Source of the DNA: JABMRP01 sp964444795
Lineage (GTDB): Bacteria > Planctomycetota > Planctomycetia > Pirellulales > Thermoguttaceae
Length of the DNA: 20,929 nt
Direction of reading: 5' to 3'
NCBI GenBank assembly: GCA_964444795.1
Contig: CAYUIQ010000165.1
Location: 1-20,929 of the forward strand
In this document: one piece after another, positions 1 through 6,540 of the stretch
Layout: the number at the start of each line of letters is the position of its first letter
Numbering within the stretch: position 1 is the stretch's first letter
The notes under the pieces: model-generated
Told to the model about the DNA's origin: nothing
Seen by the model: only the letters and a program-made list of their open reading frames with translations
The model's database searches: none
Made by a program: the position numbers and the translations under genes

Positions 1-20
1 CTCGGAGGGCCATCGTACGG
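1..20 (-). repeat. Partial copy of intergenic palindromic repeat
   Basis: These 20 bases are the exact reverse complement of 12445-12464, the left arm of a long hairpin repeat at 12447-12510. Twenty identical bases in two non-coding places, ending where the flank diverges, points to a dispersed palindromic element. The other arm would lie beyond the window edge. Confidence 0.65.
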
Positions 21-41
21 AGTTTTGAGACAAAGCCCAGT

Positions 42-446
42 ATGATCGTGCCGCTCCTGGCGCTATGTCTGACCGCCGGATGCAGCGACCAGCTTCCCGT
101 GGCGCCGGCCCAGGGAAAGGTCCTCTATCGGGGCGAACCGCTGAAGTTTGGCGGTGTGATGTTTCAGCCCGAGGCGGGCCCGCCGGCACGGGCAACCATC
201 CAAAGCGACGGCACCTTCATCCTCTCGACCTACGAAGAGGGCGACGGGGCGGTGATCGCCACCCACAAAGTGCGCATCACCTGCTACGAAAACCAGAACC
301 CCGATGTCGTGGCGGCCGAATCCGAAACAGAGGCCGGACTGGGACGTAACTTGATCCCCCGGCGCTACGCCAACTGGGAGACCAGCAAGCTGACCCGGGA
401 GATCAAGGAGACCAACGAGCCGCTGGTCTTCGAGCTGACCGATTGA
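42..446 (+). CDS. Small transthyretin-like lipoprotein
   Basis: A 134-residue predicted lipoprotein. The N-terminus MIVPLLALCLTAGC is a short hydrophobic stretch ending in a lipobox (LTAGC, Cys14). The rest (QGKVLYRGEPLKFGGVMFQP, then IQSDGTFILSTYEEGDGAV, HKVRI, IPRRYAN) matches the beta-sandwich pattern of the small carboxypeptidase-regulatory/transthyretin-like lipoproteins that are abundant in planctomycetes; their function is unknown. The start is uncertain. Met42 gives a signal peptide with no basic n-region and only a weak upstream GAGA. The frame stays open to the window edge and would add basic residues, but that stretch overlaps a repeat copy and shows no start codon. The true start may therefore lie outside the window. 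The stop is one base before the next start. Confidence 0.75.
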   Translation: MIVPLLALCLTAGCSDQLPVAPAQGKVLYRGEPLKFGGVMFQPEAGPPARATIQSDGTFILSTYEEGDGAVIATHKVRITCYENQNPDVVAAESETEAGLGRNLIPRRYANWETSKLTREIKETNEPLVFELTD

Positions 447-447
447 G

Positions 448-948
448 ATGGCCGACTTCTCTCAGCAACGCCACAAATCGCCGGTCGAATTACAGCGCCC
501 CCGACCGCTGATCGTTGCCTGTCCGCCGATGCGTAGCAACGTGAACTTGTCGCGGATCGTCCGCGCGGCCAGTTGTTGCGGCGTGCGGCGGATGATCTGC
601 TGTGGAACGGCCAAAGTGGTCGAAAAAATCGCCCGGGAGACGGGTGACTCGATCCGGATCGAAATCCACCGCACGTTGCCGCCGGTGCTGAAGAAACTGC
701 GCCAAACCGGTTTTCGACTGGTCGGGTTGGAGCAAACCAACGACTCGCAACCGCTTTACACGTTTCCCTTTGTGCGCGACACGGTGCTGGTGGTGGGCAA
801 CGAACGGCTGGGGATCGACCCGGGCGTGCTCGGGCTGTTGGACGCCGTGGTCGAGATTCCCGTCCACGGGCTGCCGGCCAGCCACAACGCGGCCACCGCC
901 GCCGCCATGGCCCTGTACGAATACTGCCGGCAGTATCCCGAAGGGTGA
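448..948 (+). CDS. SpoU/TrmH-family RNA 2'-O-methyltransferase
   Basis: A 166-residue protein of the SPOUT class, similar in size to minimal single-domain members such as TrmL, with no extra N-terminal RNA-binding domain. These enzymes transfer methyl from S-adenosylmethionine to a ribose 2'-hydroxyl in tRNA or rRNA through a trefoil-knot domain. Visible motifs: motif 1 NVNLSRIVRAASCCGV (about residues 31-46), motif 2 LVVGNERLGI (114-123, Glu119), and motif 3 VEIPVHGLPASHNAAT (135-150). Motif 3 normally reads IPM-G-SLNVS; here the Asn is kept but flanking residues differ. The start overlaps the previous gene's stop region (TGAGATG), suggesting translational coupling to the lipoprotein gene. 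Substrate (tRNA or rRNA) cannot be told from sequence. Confidence 0.85.
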   Translation: MADFSQQRHKSPVELQRPRPLIVACPPMRSNVNLSRIVRAASCCGVRRMICCGTAKVVEKIARETGDSIRIEIHRTLPPVLKKLRQTGFRLVGLEQTNDSQPLYTFPFVRDTVLVVGNERLGIDPGVLGLLDAVVEIPVHGLPASHNAATAAAMALYEYCRQYPEG

Positions 949-963
949 CGGGACAGCCCACCT

Positions 964-985
964 ATCGCCCCCTCTAATGGGCGAT
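964..985 (+). terminator. Candidate terminator after the methyltransferase gene
   Basis: Perfect 7-bp stem ATCGCCC/GGGCGAT with an 8-base loop, 15 bases after the stop. It is followed by GTTTCCC, a poor U-tract, so termination is only possible. Confidence 0.4.
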
Positions 986-1148
986 GTTTCCCGGAAACTC
1001 CGGAAAAGCCGGATAATCGCTGCCAGTCGCGGAACCTGTCCCCCTTTGCGGGGTTCAAGGCGATAGGCAATTGTGTGGTCGGGATTTTGAGACCGCACGG
1101 AGGCGCCAAATCACCCCCCATTTCTTTCACGCAGGAGGAACCGTGGCA

Positions 1149-2489
1149 ATGAGAGCGACCATTGTGGGATTGGCCCTGTCGGCATTGTGGGTACTGCCGG
1201 CATTTGCGCAGGCCGAGGATTCCAAAGACCAGCCCAGCCGGAGCGAGCGCTGGAAGGCGTTCATGGAGAAGTACGACAAGAACGACGACGGCAAGCTCGA
1301 CGAGAAGGAGCGAGAGGCTGTCAAGAAGGCGTTCGCTGCACGGCGAGCCGAAGGGGAGGCGAAGAAAGAGAAGTCCGCGCCCAAGCCCGAGGATGCCCGA
1401 CGCGAGGCTATCCGGAAACACTTCGCCGAGCAACGAGCCGGGTGGGAGAAGAAGAAAACGGAGTTTATGGAGAAGTACGACAAGAACAAGAACGGCAAGA
1501 TCGATGAAAAGGAGCGAGAGGCCGTCAAGAAGGCGTTCGCCGAGCGCGTCGAGGACTTCAAGAAAGAGGCCGCGGACCGAAAAAAGGAGTTCATGGCCAA
1601 GTACGACAAGAACGAGGACGGCAAGCTCGACGACAAGGAGCGAAAAGCGGTCCACGAGGCGATGATGGCGAAGTTCAAGGAAGGGATGGCCAACCGGAAA
1701 AAGGAGTTCGAGGCCAAACACAAGGAGTTCGTCGAGAAGTTCGACAAGAACGAGGACGGCAAACTCGACGACAAGGAGAAAGCAGCGGTCCGCGAGGCGA
1801 TGATCGCCAAGTTCAAGGAAGCCGCCGCCAAACGTGGCGGCCCGGGAATGAAGCCTGGAATGCACCCTGGAATGAAGCCTGGAATGAAGCCTGGAATGCG
1901 CCCTGGAATGAAGCCGGGAATGCGCCCTGGAATGAAGCCGGGAATGCGCCCTGGAATGAAGCCTGGAATGCACCCTGGAATGAAGCCTGGAATGAAGCCT
2001 GGAATGAAACCGGGAATGCACCCTGGAATGAAACCGGGAATGCACCCTGGAATGCGCCCTGGTATGCATCCGGGAATGAAGCCTGGCATGCGCCCTGGTA
2101 TGCATCCGGGAATGAAGCCGGGTGCGCGCCCTGGCCCGCCCGCAAAACGTGGGCCCAGCGCGAAGGACGGTAAGTGCCCGGTGCAAAAGAAGGATGCGCA
2201 TCGCAGTCATGGCGACCGTGACAAGGGTCGCGGACACGACGCCCATCGAGGACATCGCCCGCCGCAGAAACGCGACGCGCACCACGGCCATGGCGACCGC
2301 GACAAGGATCGGGGACACGATGCCCATCGCGGCCACGGCGACCGCGACAAAGATCGTGGACACGACGCCAAGCGAGGACATCGTCCCGATCAGAAGCAAC
2401 GCTCGCATCGCGATCGGGATCGCGACGATGACGACGATGACGACGATGATGACGATGATGATGATGATGACGATGATGATGACGACTGA
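1149..2489 (+). CDS. Secreted EF-hand protein with GMxP repeats and poly-Asp tail
   Basis: A 446-residue exported protein. AGGAGG at 1133-1138 precedes ATG 1149 by 10 bases (an in-frame GTG at 1143 is the alternative). Residues 1-20 are a signal peptide (cleavage near AFA-QAED). Four EF-hand-like calcium loops of the type DKNxDGKLDxKE lie at 43-54, 111-122, 143-154 and 189-200, in Lys/Glu-rich helices; loop 2 (DKNKNGKIDEKE) has Asn at loop position 5. Residues 233-328 are 24 tandem four-residue units, 23 GM[KRH]P and a last GARP. Next come His/Arg/Asp-rich repeats (GHGDRDKDRGHDA type), and the protein ends in 21 consecutive Asp. Known: EF loops bind Ca2+. Inferred: an extracellular calcium-binding, largely disordered protein, possibly in surface matrix or mineral interaction. 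No family with this full architecture is known to me. Long antisense reading frames here are repeat artefacts. Confidence 0.85.
   Translation: MRATIVGLALSALWVLPAFAQAEDSKDQPSRSERWKAFMEKYDKNDDGKLDEKEREAVKKAFAARRAEGEAKKEKSAPKPEDARREAIRKHFAEQRAGWEKKKTEFMEKYDKNKNGKIDEKEREAVKKAFAERVEDFKKEAADRKKEFMAKYDKNEDGKLDDKERKAVHEAMMAKFKEGMANRKKEFEAKHKEFVEKFDKNEDGKLDDKEKAAVREAMIAKFKEAAAKRGGPGMKPGMHPGMKPGMKPGMRPGMKPGMRPGMKPGMRPGMKPGMHPGMKPGMKPGMKPGMHPGMKPGMHPGMRPGMHPGMKPGMRPGMHPGMKPGARPGPPAKRGPSAKDGKCPVQKKDAHRSHGDRDKGRGHDAHRGHRPPQKRDAHHGHGDRDKDRGHDAHRGHGDRDKDRGHDAKRGHRPDQKQRSHRDRDRDDDDDDDDDDDDDDDDDDDDD
1845..2132 (+). repeat. 12-bp coding minisatellite (24 units, GMxP)
   Basis: Twenty-four tandem 12-base units of the form GGAATGAARCCT encode GM[KRH]P (the last is GARP). 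The third codon switches between Lys, Arg and His, and the Pro and Gly codons vary synonymously, with some blocks repeated as pairs. The array is in frame, so unit gain or loss would keep the poly-Asp tail in frame. Confidence 0.95.
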
Positions 2490-2539
2490 CGCGCACTCGG
2501 CGCGGATCTAGCCTAGCGCGGTCTTCACGCTGTAGAATG

Positions 2540-2571
2540 AACCGGTCCCGGACAACCGTTCGGGGCCGGTT
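2540..2571 (+). terminator. Candidate terminator after the EF-hand gene
   Basis: AACCGGTCCCG (2540-2550) pairs with CGGGGCCGGTT (2561-2571), 11 bp with one G-U, across a 10-base loop. It is followed by GTCTTTCC, a weak U-tract. It lies 50 bases after the EF-hand stop and upstream of the next gene's ribosome site, which argues against the longer in-frame start at 2537. Confidence 0.55.
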
Positions 2572-2638
2572 GTCTTTCCGCAGTGGGCGCGGTCGTGGGC
2601 AACCTGCCGCGATGCCTTCTTCATGGGGAGCCAAGATC

Positions 2639-3922
2639 ATGCGTGGAGTCGGGTTTGTGCTGTTGGCAATCGCGGCCGTGTTGTCGGCGGCCCTGGAAAC
2701 GCGCGTCGCGCAGGCGGCCGGCGAGACGGTGTTCGTCACGGATTTCGACGGCCCGGATACGCTCGATCCGTGGGAACCGACCGCGCAGCCCGGCGTGCGT
2801 CTGGTGCAAGGGGACCTCGGCTCGCGGTCGCTGCTGGTGGAGCGGACGGAGAAGGAGGGATCGGGTTACCGCAACATTCGCGTGGCGCTTCCCTTGGGGA
2901 AGCTACGCGGTACGCGCGTGAAAGTCGAGGCGCGAATCAAGGCCGACGCCGTGGCCCGGCCGCCCAATCCGTGGAACGGCGTGAAGTGCATGCTCCACAC
3001 GGTCGCCCCCGGCGGCTCGCGTTGGGACCAGCAAAACGGCCTCTTCGGCAGCTTCGACTTCAAACCGGTGCGTTTCGTCTGTCAGGTGCCGGCCGACGCT
3101 ACCGAAGCGTGGCTCGTGCTGGGATTGGAACGGACCACCGGCCGCGCCTGGTTCGACGACCTGCGGGTCACCGTTATCGGCCGGCGGCGAGCGGCTCCCC
3201 AGCGAGCGACCGCCGGTCCGGTCTACAAAGGCCACGATCTGCCGCGGCTGCGCGGCGCCATGATCGGACCCCGCGTCACGGCCGAAGACTTACGCGTGTT
3301 GGGCCGCCAGTGGAACGCCAATCATGTGCGCTGGCAGTTAATCTGGGGTGGTTTTCCCAACGGCCCGGCCGACAAGGCCGACGTCGCCGCGTACGAGGCG
3401 TGGCTCGAATCGGCCCTGGTCCATCTCGACGAGCTTCTGCCGGTGTGCCGGGAGGCCGGCCTGAAGGTACTGATCGACCTGCACACGCCGCCCGGCGGGC
3501 GTGATCCGAGTAGTCGCTGCCGCATGTTCGCCGAAAAGACGCACCAGGGTATTCATGGCAACCCCAAGGGTATCCACTACCCGGGGCCGGTCGAGGGCAC
3601 GCACTACGACAAGGGGCAGCTCCGCCGCGCCCTGCAACCGGCGATCGACTACCAGCGAGACTACGGCGTCCACGTTTACCTGGGCGAGTTCAGCGCGATT
3701 CGCTGGGCACCCGGCGACAGCGCGGCGAACTATCTCCGCGATTGCATCGACCTGTTCGAGGAAAACGGCTGGGACTGGGCCTACCACGCCTTTCGCGAGT
3801 GGGACGGCTGGAGCGTCGAGCACGGCCCCGATCCCGGGGATCGGACCCCCGCGAAAACCGCCACCGACCGGCAACAACTGCTGCGACATTGGTACGCCAA
3901 GAATGAGAAGCCGCAAGCGTAG
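2639..3922 (+). CDS. Secreted GH5-like protein with internal deletion
   Basis: A 427-residue exported protein. ATG 2639 is chosen because GGGGAG (2625-2630) lies 8 bases upstream and a signal peptide follows (residues 1-26, VAQA-AGET). Residues about 28-185 form a beta-rich, carbohydrate-binding-like module (VTDFDGPDTLDPWEP to GRAWFDDLRVTV). Residues about 197-427 match the ends of a glycoside hydrolase family 5 barrel: DLHTPPGG (280-287), then YLGEFSAIRW with the likely nucleophile Glu350, and WDWAYHAFREWDGW. Between Phe297 and His302 the sequence jumps from CRMFAE to KTHQGIHGN. Relatives usually have about 100 or more residues there, including the Asn-Glu-Pro segment with the acid/base Glu, and no such motif exists here. 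Known: GH5 needs both Glu residues. Inferred: inactive or altered enzyme, a decaying gene, or an assembly deletion. Confidence 0.75.
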   Translation: MRGVGFVLLAIAAVLSAALETRVAQAAGETVFVTDFDGPDTLDPWEPTAQPGVRLVQGDLGSRSLLVERTEKEGSGYRNIRVALPLGKLRGTRVKVEARIKADAVARPPNPWNGVKCMLHTVAPGGSRWDQQNGLFGSFDFKPVRFVCQVPADATEAWLVLGLERTTGRAWFDDLRVTVIGRRRAAPQRATAGPVYKGHDLPRLRGAMIGPRVTAEDLRVLGRQWNANHVRWQLIWGGFPNGPADKADVAAYEAWLESALVHLDELLPVCREAGLKVLIDLHTPPGGRDPSSRCRMFAEKTHQGIHGNPKGIHYPGPVEGTHYDKGQLRRALQPAIDYQRDYGVHVYLGEFSAIRWAPGDSAANYLRDCIDLFEENGWDWAYHAFREWDGWSVEHGPDPGDRTPAKTATDRQQLLRHWYAKNEKPQA

Positions 3923-4169
3923 GACGGGTGCTTGCACGCTTCCGCCTTGATGTCGGCCATCCCCAGAGTTGCCGTATTAGGCGCCTCTTTTGCAGTTTGC
4001 CTATTTCGCTTGCGCGCCGAGGGATTGCCGGGCGAAACGGTTGGGTCGGTTGCTCTGATTGGAGCCTAGGGGCCGATGGTGCCGAATGGATCCCAATGGG
4101 GGACCGCGCGCGATTTCTTGCTCCTTGCGTACCGGCTGGAGAGACTAGGAAACATTGGGAAAGCAGGCG

Positions 4170-5711
4170 ATGTACGAAACATTTTTCGAATTCACCGGAC
4201 GTCCGTTCGCTGCCGTGCCGTGTGTTGATCAGTATTTCCCCGCCGGCGCGATCGAGGCCGCCCGAGGGGCGGTGGGCCGCTGTCTGGAACGCGGCGATGG
4301 GGCGGCATTGGTCGTCGGTCCGTCGGGGACGGGTAAGACGCTGCTCTGCCACGTATTGGCTCGGCAGTTGGCCGACTCGTATCAGGTCGTGCTGCTGGGA
4401 GCCGGGCATTTGGGCACAAGAAGGGCCCTCTTGCAGGCGATTCTGTTCGAGCTGCGCCAACCCTATCGGGATATGGACGAGGGCGAGTTGCGGCTGGCGC
4501 TGTTCGACTATCTTGGCGACGAACAGCGGTGTCCCGACGACATGGTGCTGCTGGTCGACGAAGCGCATACGCTGTCGTTGCGGCTTCTGGAAGAGTTGCG
4601 GATGGTGACCAACCAGATCCACGCGGCCCGGCCGCGCGTGCGGCTGGCGCTGGTGGGGGGGCCGGTGTTGGAGGAACGGTTGGCCAGCCCTCGGCTCGAT
4701 TCTCTGAGCCAGCGGACCGTCGTGCGTGGTTACGTCCAGGCGATGGAAGGTTGCGAGACCGACCAATACATCAGCGCCCAGATCGAGGCCGTCGGCGGCA
4801 CGGCGGACGCCTTGTTTCCGGTCGAGGCCCGACGTCGGGTCCACCGCGCGACCGACGGGATTCCCCGGCTGGTGAACCAGGTCTGTGACCACGCTTTGTT
4901 ACTGGCCTGCGCGGGCGGACGCCGGCAGATCACCGCCGATGGGATCGAAGAGGCCTGGGCCGACTTGCAGCAACTGCCCACGCCCTGGAACGGCGAAGCG
5001 GACCACGCCGATCAATCGGCCGAAGGAGTCGTCGAATTCGGCGGGCTCGACGACGAACCGGTGGACATCGGCACCACGGAGCCGACGGAAGCATCCCCCA
5101 TGGCCGAAACAACGCCCACGGCCGAGGAAATTGACCCGATGCCCGTCGACTCGACACCGGTCGATCCGGAACCGACCGAACAGTTGGATCACATCGAGAG
5201 CCATTTGTCGCGGGTCGAGGACGAGTGGCAGCCGGCCGGTTCGATCGGGCCGGAAGTCGAACTGAGTTTCGACGACCAGGACGATCCGTTTGCCGAGGAT
5301 TTCGACGCCGAGCAGTGTGTCGTCGACCGTTACGGTATTCGGTGCGACCAACAGCAGGACGCACCGCTCGACCAGCCTGCCGACCAGGCATCCCATGGGC
5401 AGGCAGAGGAATCGATGGTCGATCTCGATCTCGACGCCGAGGACGTTCCCCTCGAAGCGGAAGAGCCGGCGTCTCCGGTGGCGGCCGATCCGCCGCCGCG
5501 GACAATCTCCCTGTATCGGAGCCAGCCGACCGATCCGACCGAGGTGGCCGATCCGGCCGAGGTAGCCGGGGGAGCCCGCGAGGGTTTAGAGGACGACGAT
5601 TTGATCATTGTCGAGGAAGGTCACGACGTCGAGTATCCGCCGGTTCGGCCGATCACGACGGTGCGCAAGCAGGAATATCGGCAGTTGTTCGCGAAACTTC
5701 GCCGCGGATAG
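4170..5711 (+). CDS. ExeA/GspA-like AAA ATPase with acidic tail
   Basis: A 513-residue protein. ATG 4170 fits the family N-terminus (MYETFFEFTGRPF resembles MYxxxFGLxxxPF), so TTG 4155 is rejected. Residues 1-270 are the AAA module: Walker A GPSGTGKT (50-57), Walker B MVLLVDEAH (125-133) and LVGGPVLEERL (161-171), then DGIPRLVNQVCDHALL. This is the family of ExeA/GspA and of the ATPase accompanying exopolysaccharide/exosortase loci. Residues about 271-495 form a low-complexity Asp/Glu/Pro-rich region, followed by a basic end (VRKQEYRQLFAKLRRG). No transmembrane segment or peptidoglycan-binding domain is visible, unlike classic ExeA. The next gene starts 10 bases after the stop, so the two are probably one operon; that pairing suggests envelope or polysaccharide export control. 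Substrate unknown. Confidence 0.8.
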   Translation: MYETFFEFTGRPFAAVPCVDQYFPAGAIEAARGAVGRCLERGDGAALVVGPSGTGKTLLCHVLARQLADSYQVVLLGAGHLGTRRALLQAILFELRQPYRDMDEGELRLALFDYLGDEQRCPDDMVLLVDEAHTLSLRLLEELRMVTNQIHAARPRVRLALVGGPVLEERLASPRLDSLSQRTVVRGYVQAMEGCETDQYISAQIEAVGGTADALFPVEARRRVHRATDGIPRLVNQVCDHALLLACAGGRRQITADGIEEAWADLQQLPTPWNGEADHADQSAEGVVEFGGLDDEPVDIGTTEPTEASPMAETTPTAEEIDPMPVDSTPVDPEPTEQLDHIESHLSRVEDEWQPAGSIGPEVELSFDDQDDPFAEDFDAEQCVVDRYGIRCDQQQDAPLDQPADQASHGQAEESMVDLDLDAEDVPLEAEEPASPVAADPPPRTISLYRSQPTDPTEVADPAEVAGGAREGLEDDDLIIVEEGHDVEYPPVRPITTVRKQEYRQLFAKLRRG

Positions 5712-5721
5712 GGGGTTCACG

Positions 5722-6540
5722 ATGAGCCGGATGTTGGAAGCGTTGCAGCGACTCGAGGCCCGCCCGGTAATCGAGCGCGAGATCTCCGCCGATCGGCCGG
5801 CGTGCGAACCGCCAGCGGACGCCGAACTGTCGGCGCCCAGTGCCCTCCCCTTTGCCAAGGGAGAGCGAACCACCGAATCGACCGTCCCTCACCCCGACCC
5901 TCTGCCAGAGGAAGAAGCAACGGCGAGCCCGATGCGGCTGCCGGTGGCCGCCGAAGGTCCGCTTTCGAAGCTGGCCGACACGATCCTGGCGCAGTTTCCG
6001 CCGCCGCAATCGTCGGTACTGGTGTTTTCCAGTGCGTGCGAAGGGGAGGGAAAGACGACCACCCTGTCGTCGCTGGCCGTGGCTTTGTGTGGGCGAGTTT
6101 CCGGCGAGATCGCCATTGTCGACGCCGATTTCCACCGCCCGTCGGTTGCCCCCCGATTCGGGCTCCGCGCGGATCCATGCCTGACCGACGTCTTGGCCGG
6201 CCGGGCTACATGGCGCGAGGCGACTTGCCCGACGTTTGTCGACCGGCTGAGCGTGTTGCCCGGCCGAGCCGCGGAGAAGCTCGACCGCGATCCGGAAATC
6301 CCGTGGAATGTGAAAACGCTGTTTGCCGAGATGCGGCGGCACTTCGCCATGGTGCTGGTCGACACCGCCTCGCTGGCCCACCGCGAGTTGGTCCCCCTGG
6401 CTTCGGCGTGCGACGGCGTCTGCCTGGTCGTGCGTTTGGGACGGACGCCGCGACGCGCCGTCGACCGGGCGATCGGCGAGGTCCGCCATCGCGGCGGAAA
6501 CGTCTTCGGCTGCGTGTTGACCGGAGCCGAGCGCTATTGA
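5722..6540 (+). CDS. CpsD/BY-kinase-like P-loop ATPase
   Basis: A 272-residue MinD/ParA-like ATPase resembling the cytoplasmic kinase part of bacterial tyrosine kinases (CpsD/CapB, Wzc C-terminal half). A GGGGG run (5711-5715) precedes ATG 5722. The N-terminus MSRMLEALQRLE resembles the conserved start of exopolysaccharide-associated autokinases. Walker A is SSACEGEGKTTT (103-114, Lys111), Walker A' IVDADFHRP (132-140) and Walker B VLVDTAS (211-217). The C-terminus has a single Tyr (AERY, Tyr272) instead of the usual tyrosine cluster, so autophosphorylation is doubtful. Residues about 40-70 are a Pro/Glu-rich linker that looks repeat-derived. It follows the ExeA-like gene closely. Its last 7 bases overlap the stop of the convergent minus-strand gene. 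Confidence 0.8.
   Translation: MSRMLEALQRLEARPVIEREISADRPACEPPADAELSAPSALPFAKGERTTESTVPHPDPLPEEEATASPMRLPVAAEGPLSKLADTILAQFPPPQSSVLVFSSACEGEGKTTTLSSLAVALCGRVSGEIAIVDADFHRPSVAPRFGLRADPCLTDVLAGRATWREATCPTFVDRLSVLPGRAAEKLDRDPEIPWNVKTLFAEMRRHFAMVLVDTASLAHRELVPLASACDGVCLVVRLGRTPRRAVDRAIGEVRHRGGNVFGCVLTGAERY
5841..5930 (+). repeat. Repeat-like segment inside the CpsD-like gene
   Basis: This stretch encodes ALPFAKGERTTES and TVPHPDPLPEEEATAS in the linker before the ATPase core. The DNA resembles dispersed intergenic elements of the type CCCTCCCCTTTGCCAAGGG plus CCCTCACCCCGACCCTCT, whose translations (PHPDPLPxGEG, LPFAKGE) are often seen in mispredicted or invaded proteins. The core CCCTT-TGCC-AAGGG forms a small stem. 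No second copy is in the window, so the call rests on recall of the pattern. Confidence 0.45.

Noticed and set aside
756..2408. 550-residue minus-strand open frame rich in HSR/RVHSR repeats
   Set aside because: It is the antisense reading of the GMxP array and the EF-hand gene; repeats free of stop codons create it. The plus strand has a ribosome site, signal peptide and EF-hand loops.
1813..2739. 308-residue minus-strand frame with GAFQASFQ-type repeats
   Set aside because: Another shadow of the same 12-bp array, running through the intergenic hairpin and into the next gene's start.
3690..4892. 400-residue minus-strand frame across the GH5-like 3' end and ExeA-like 5' end
   Set aside because: It spans an intergenic region and two clear plus-strand genes; no domain recognised.
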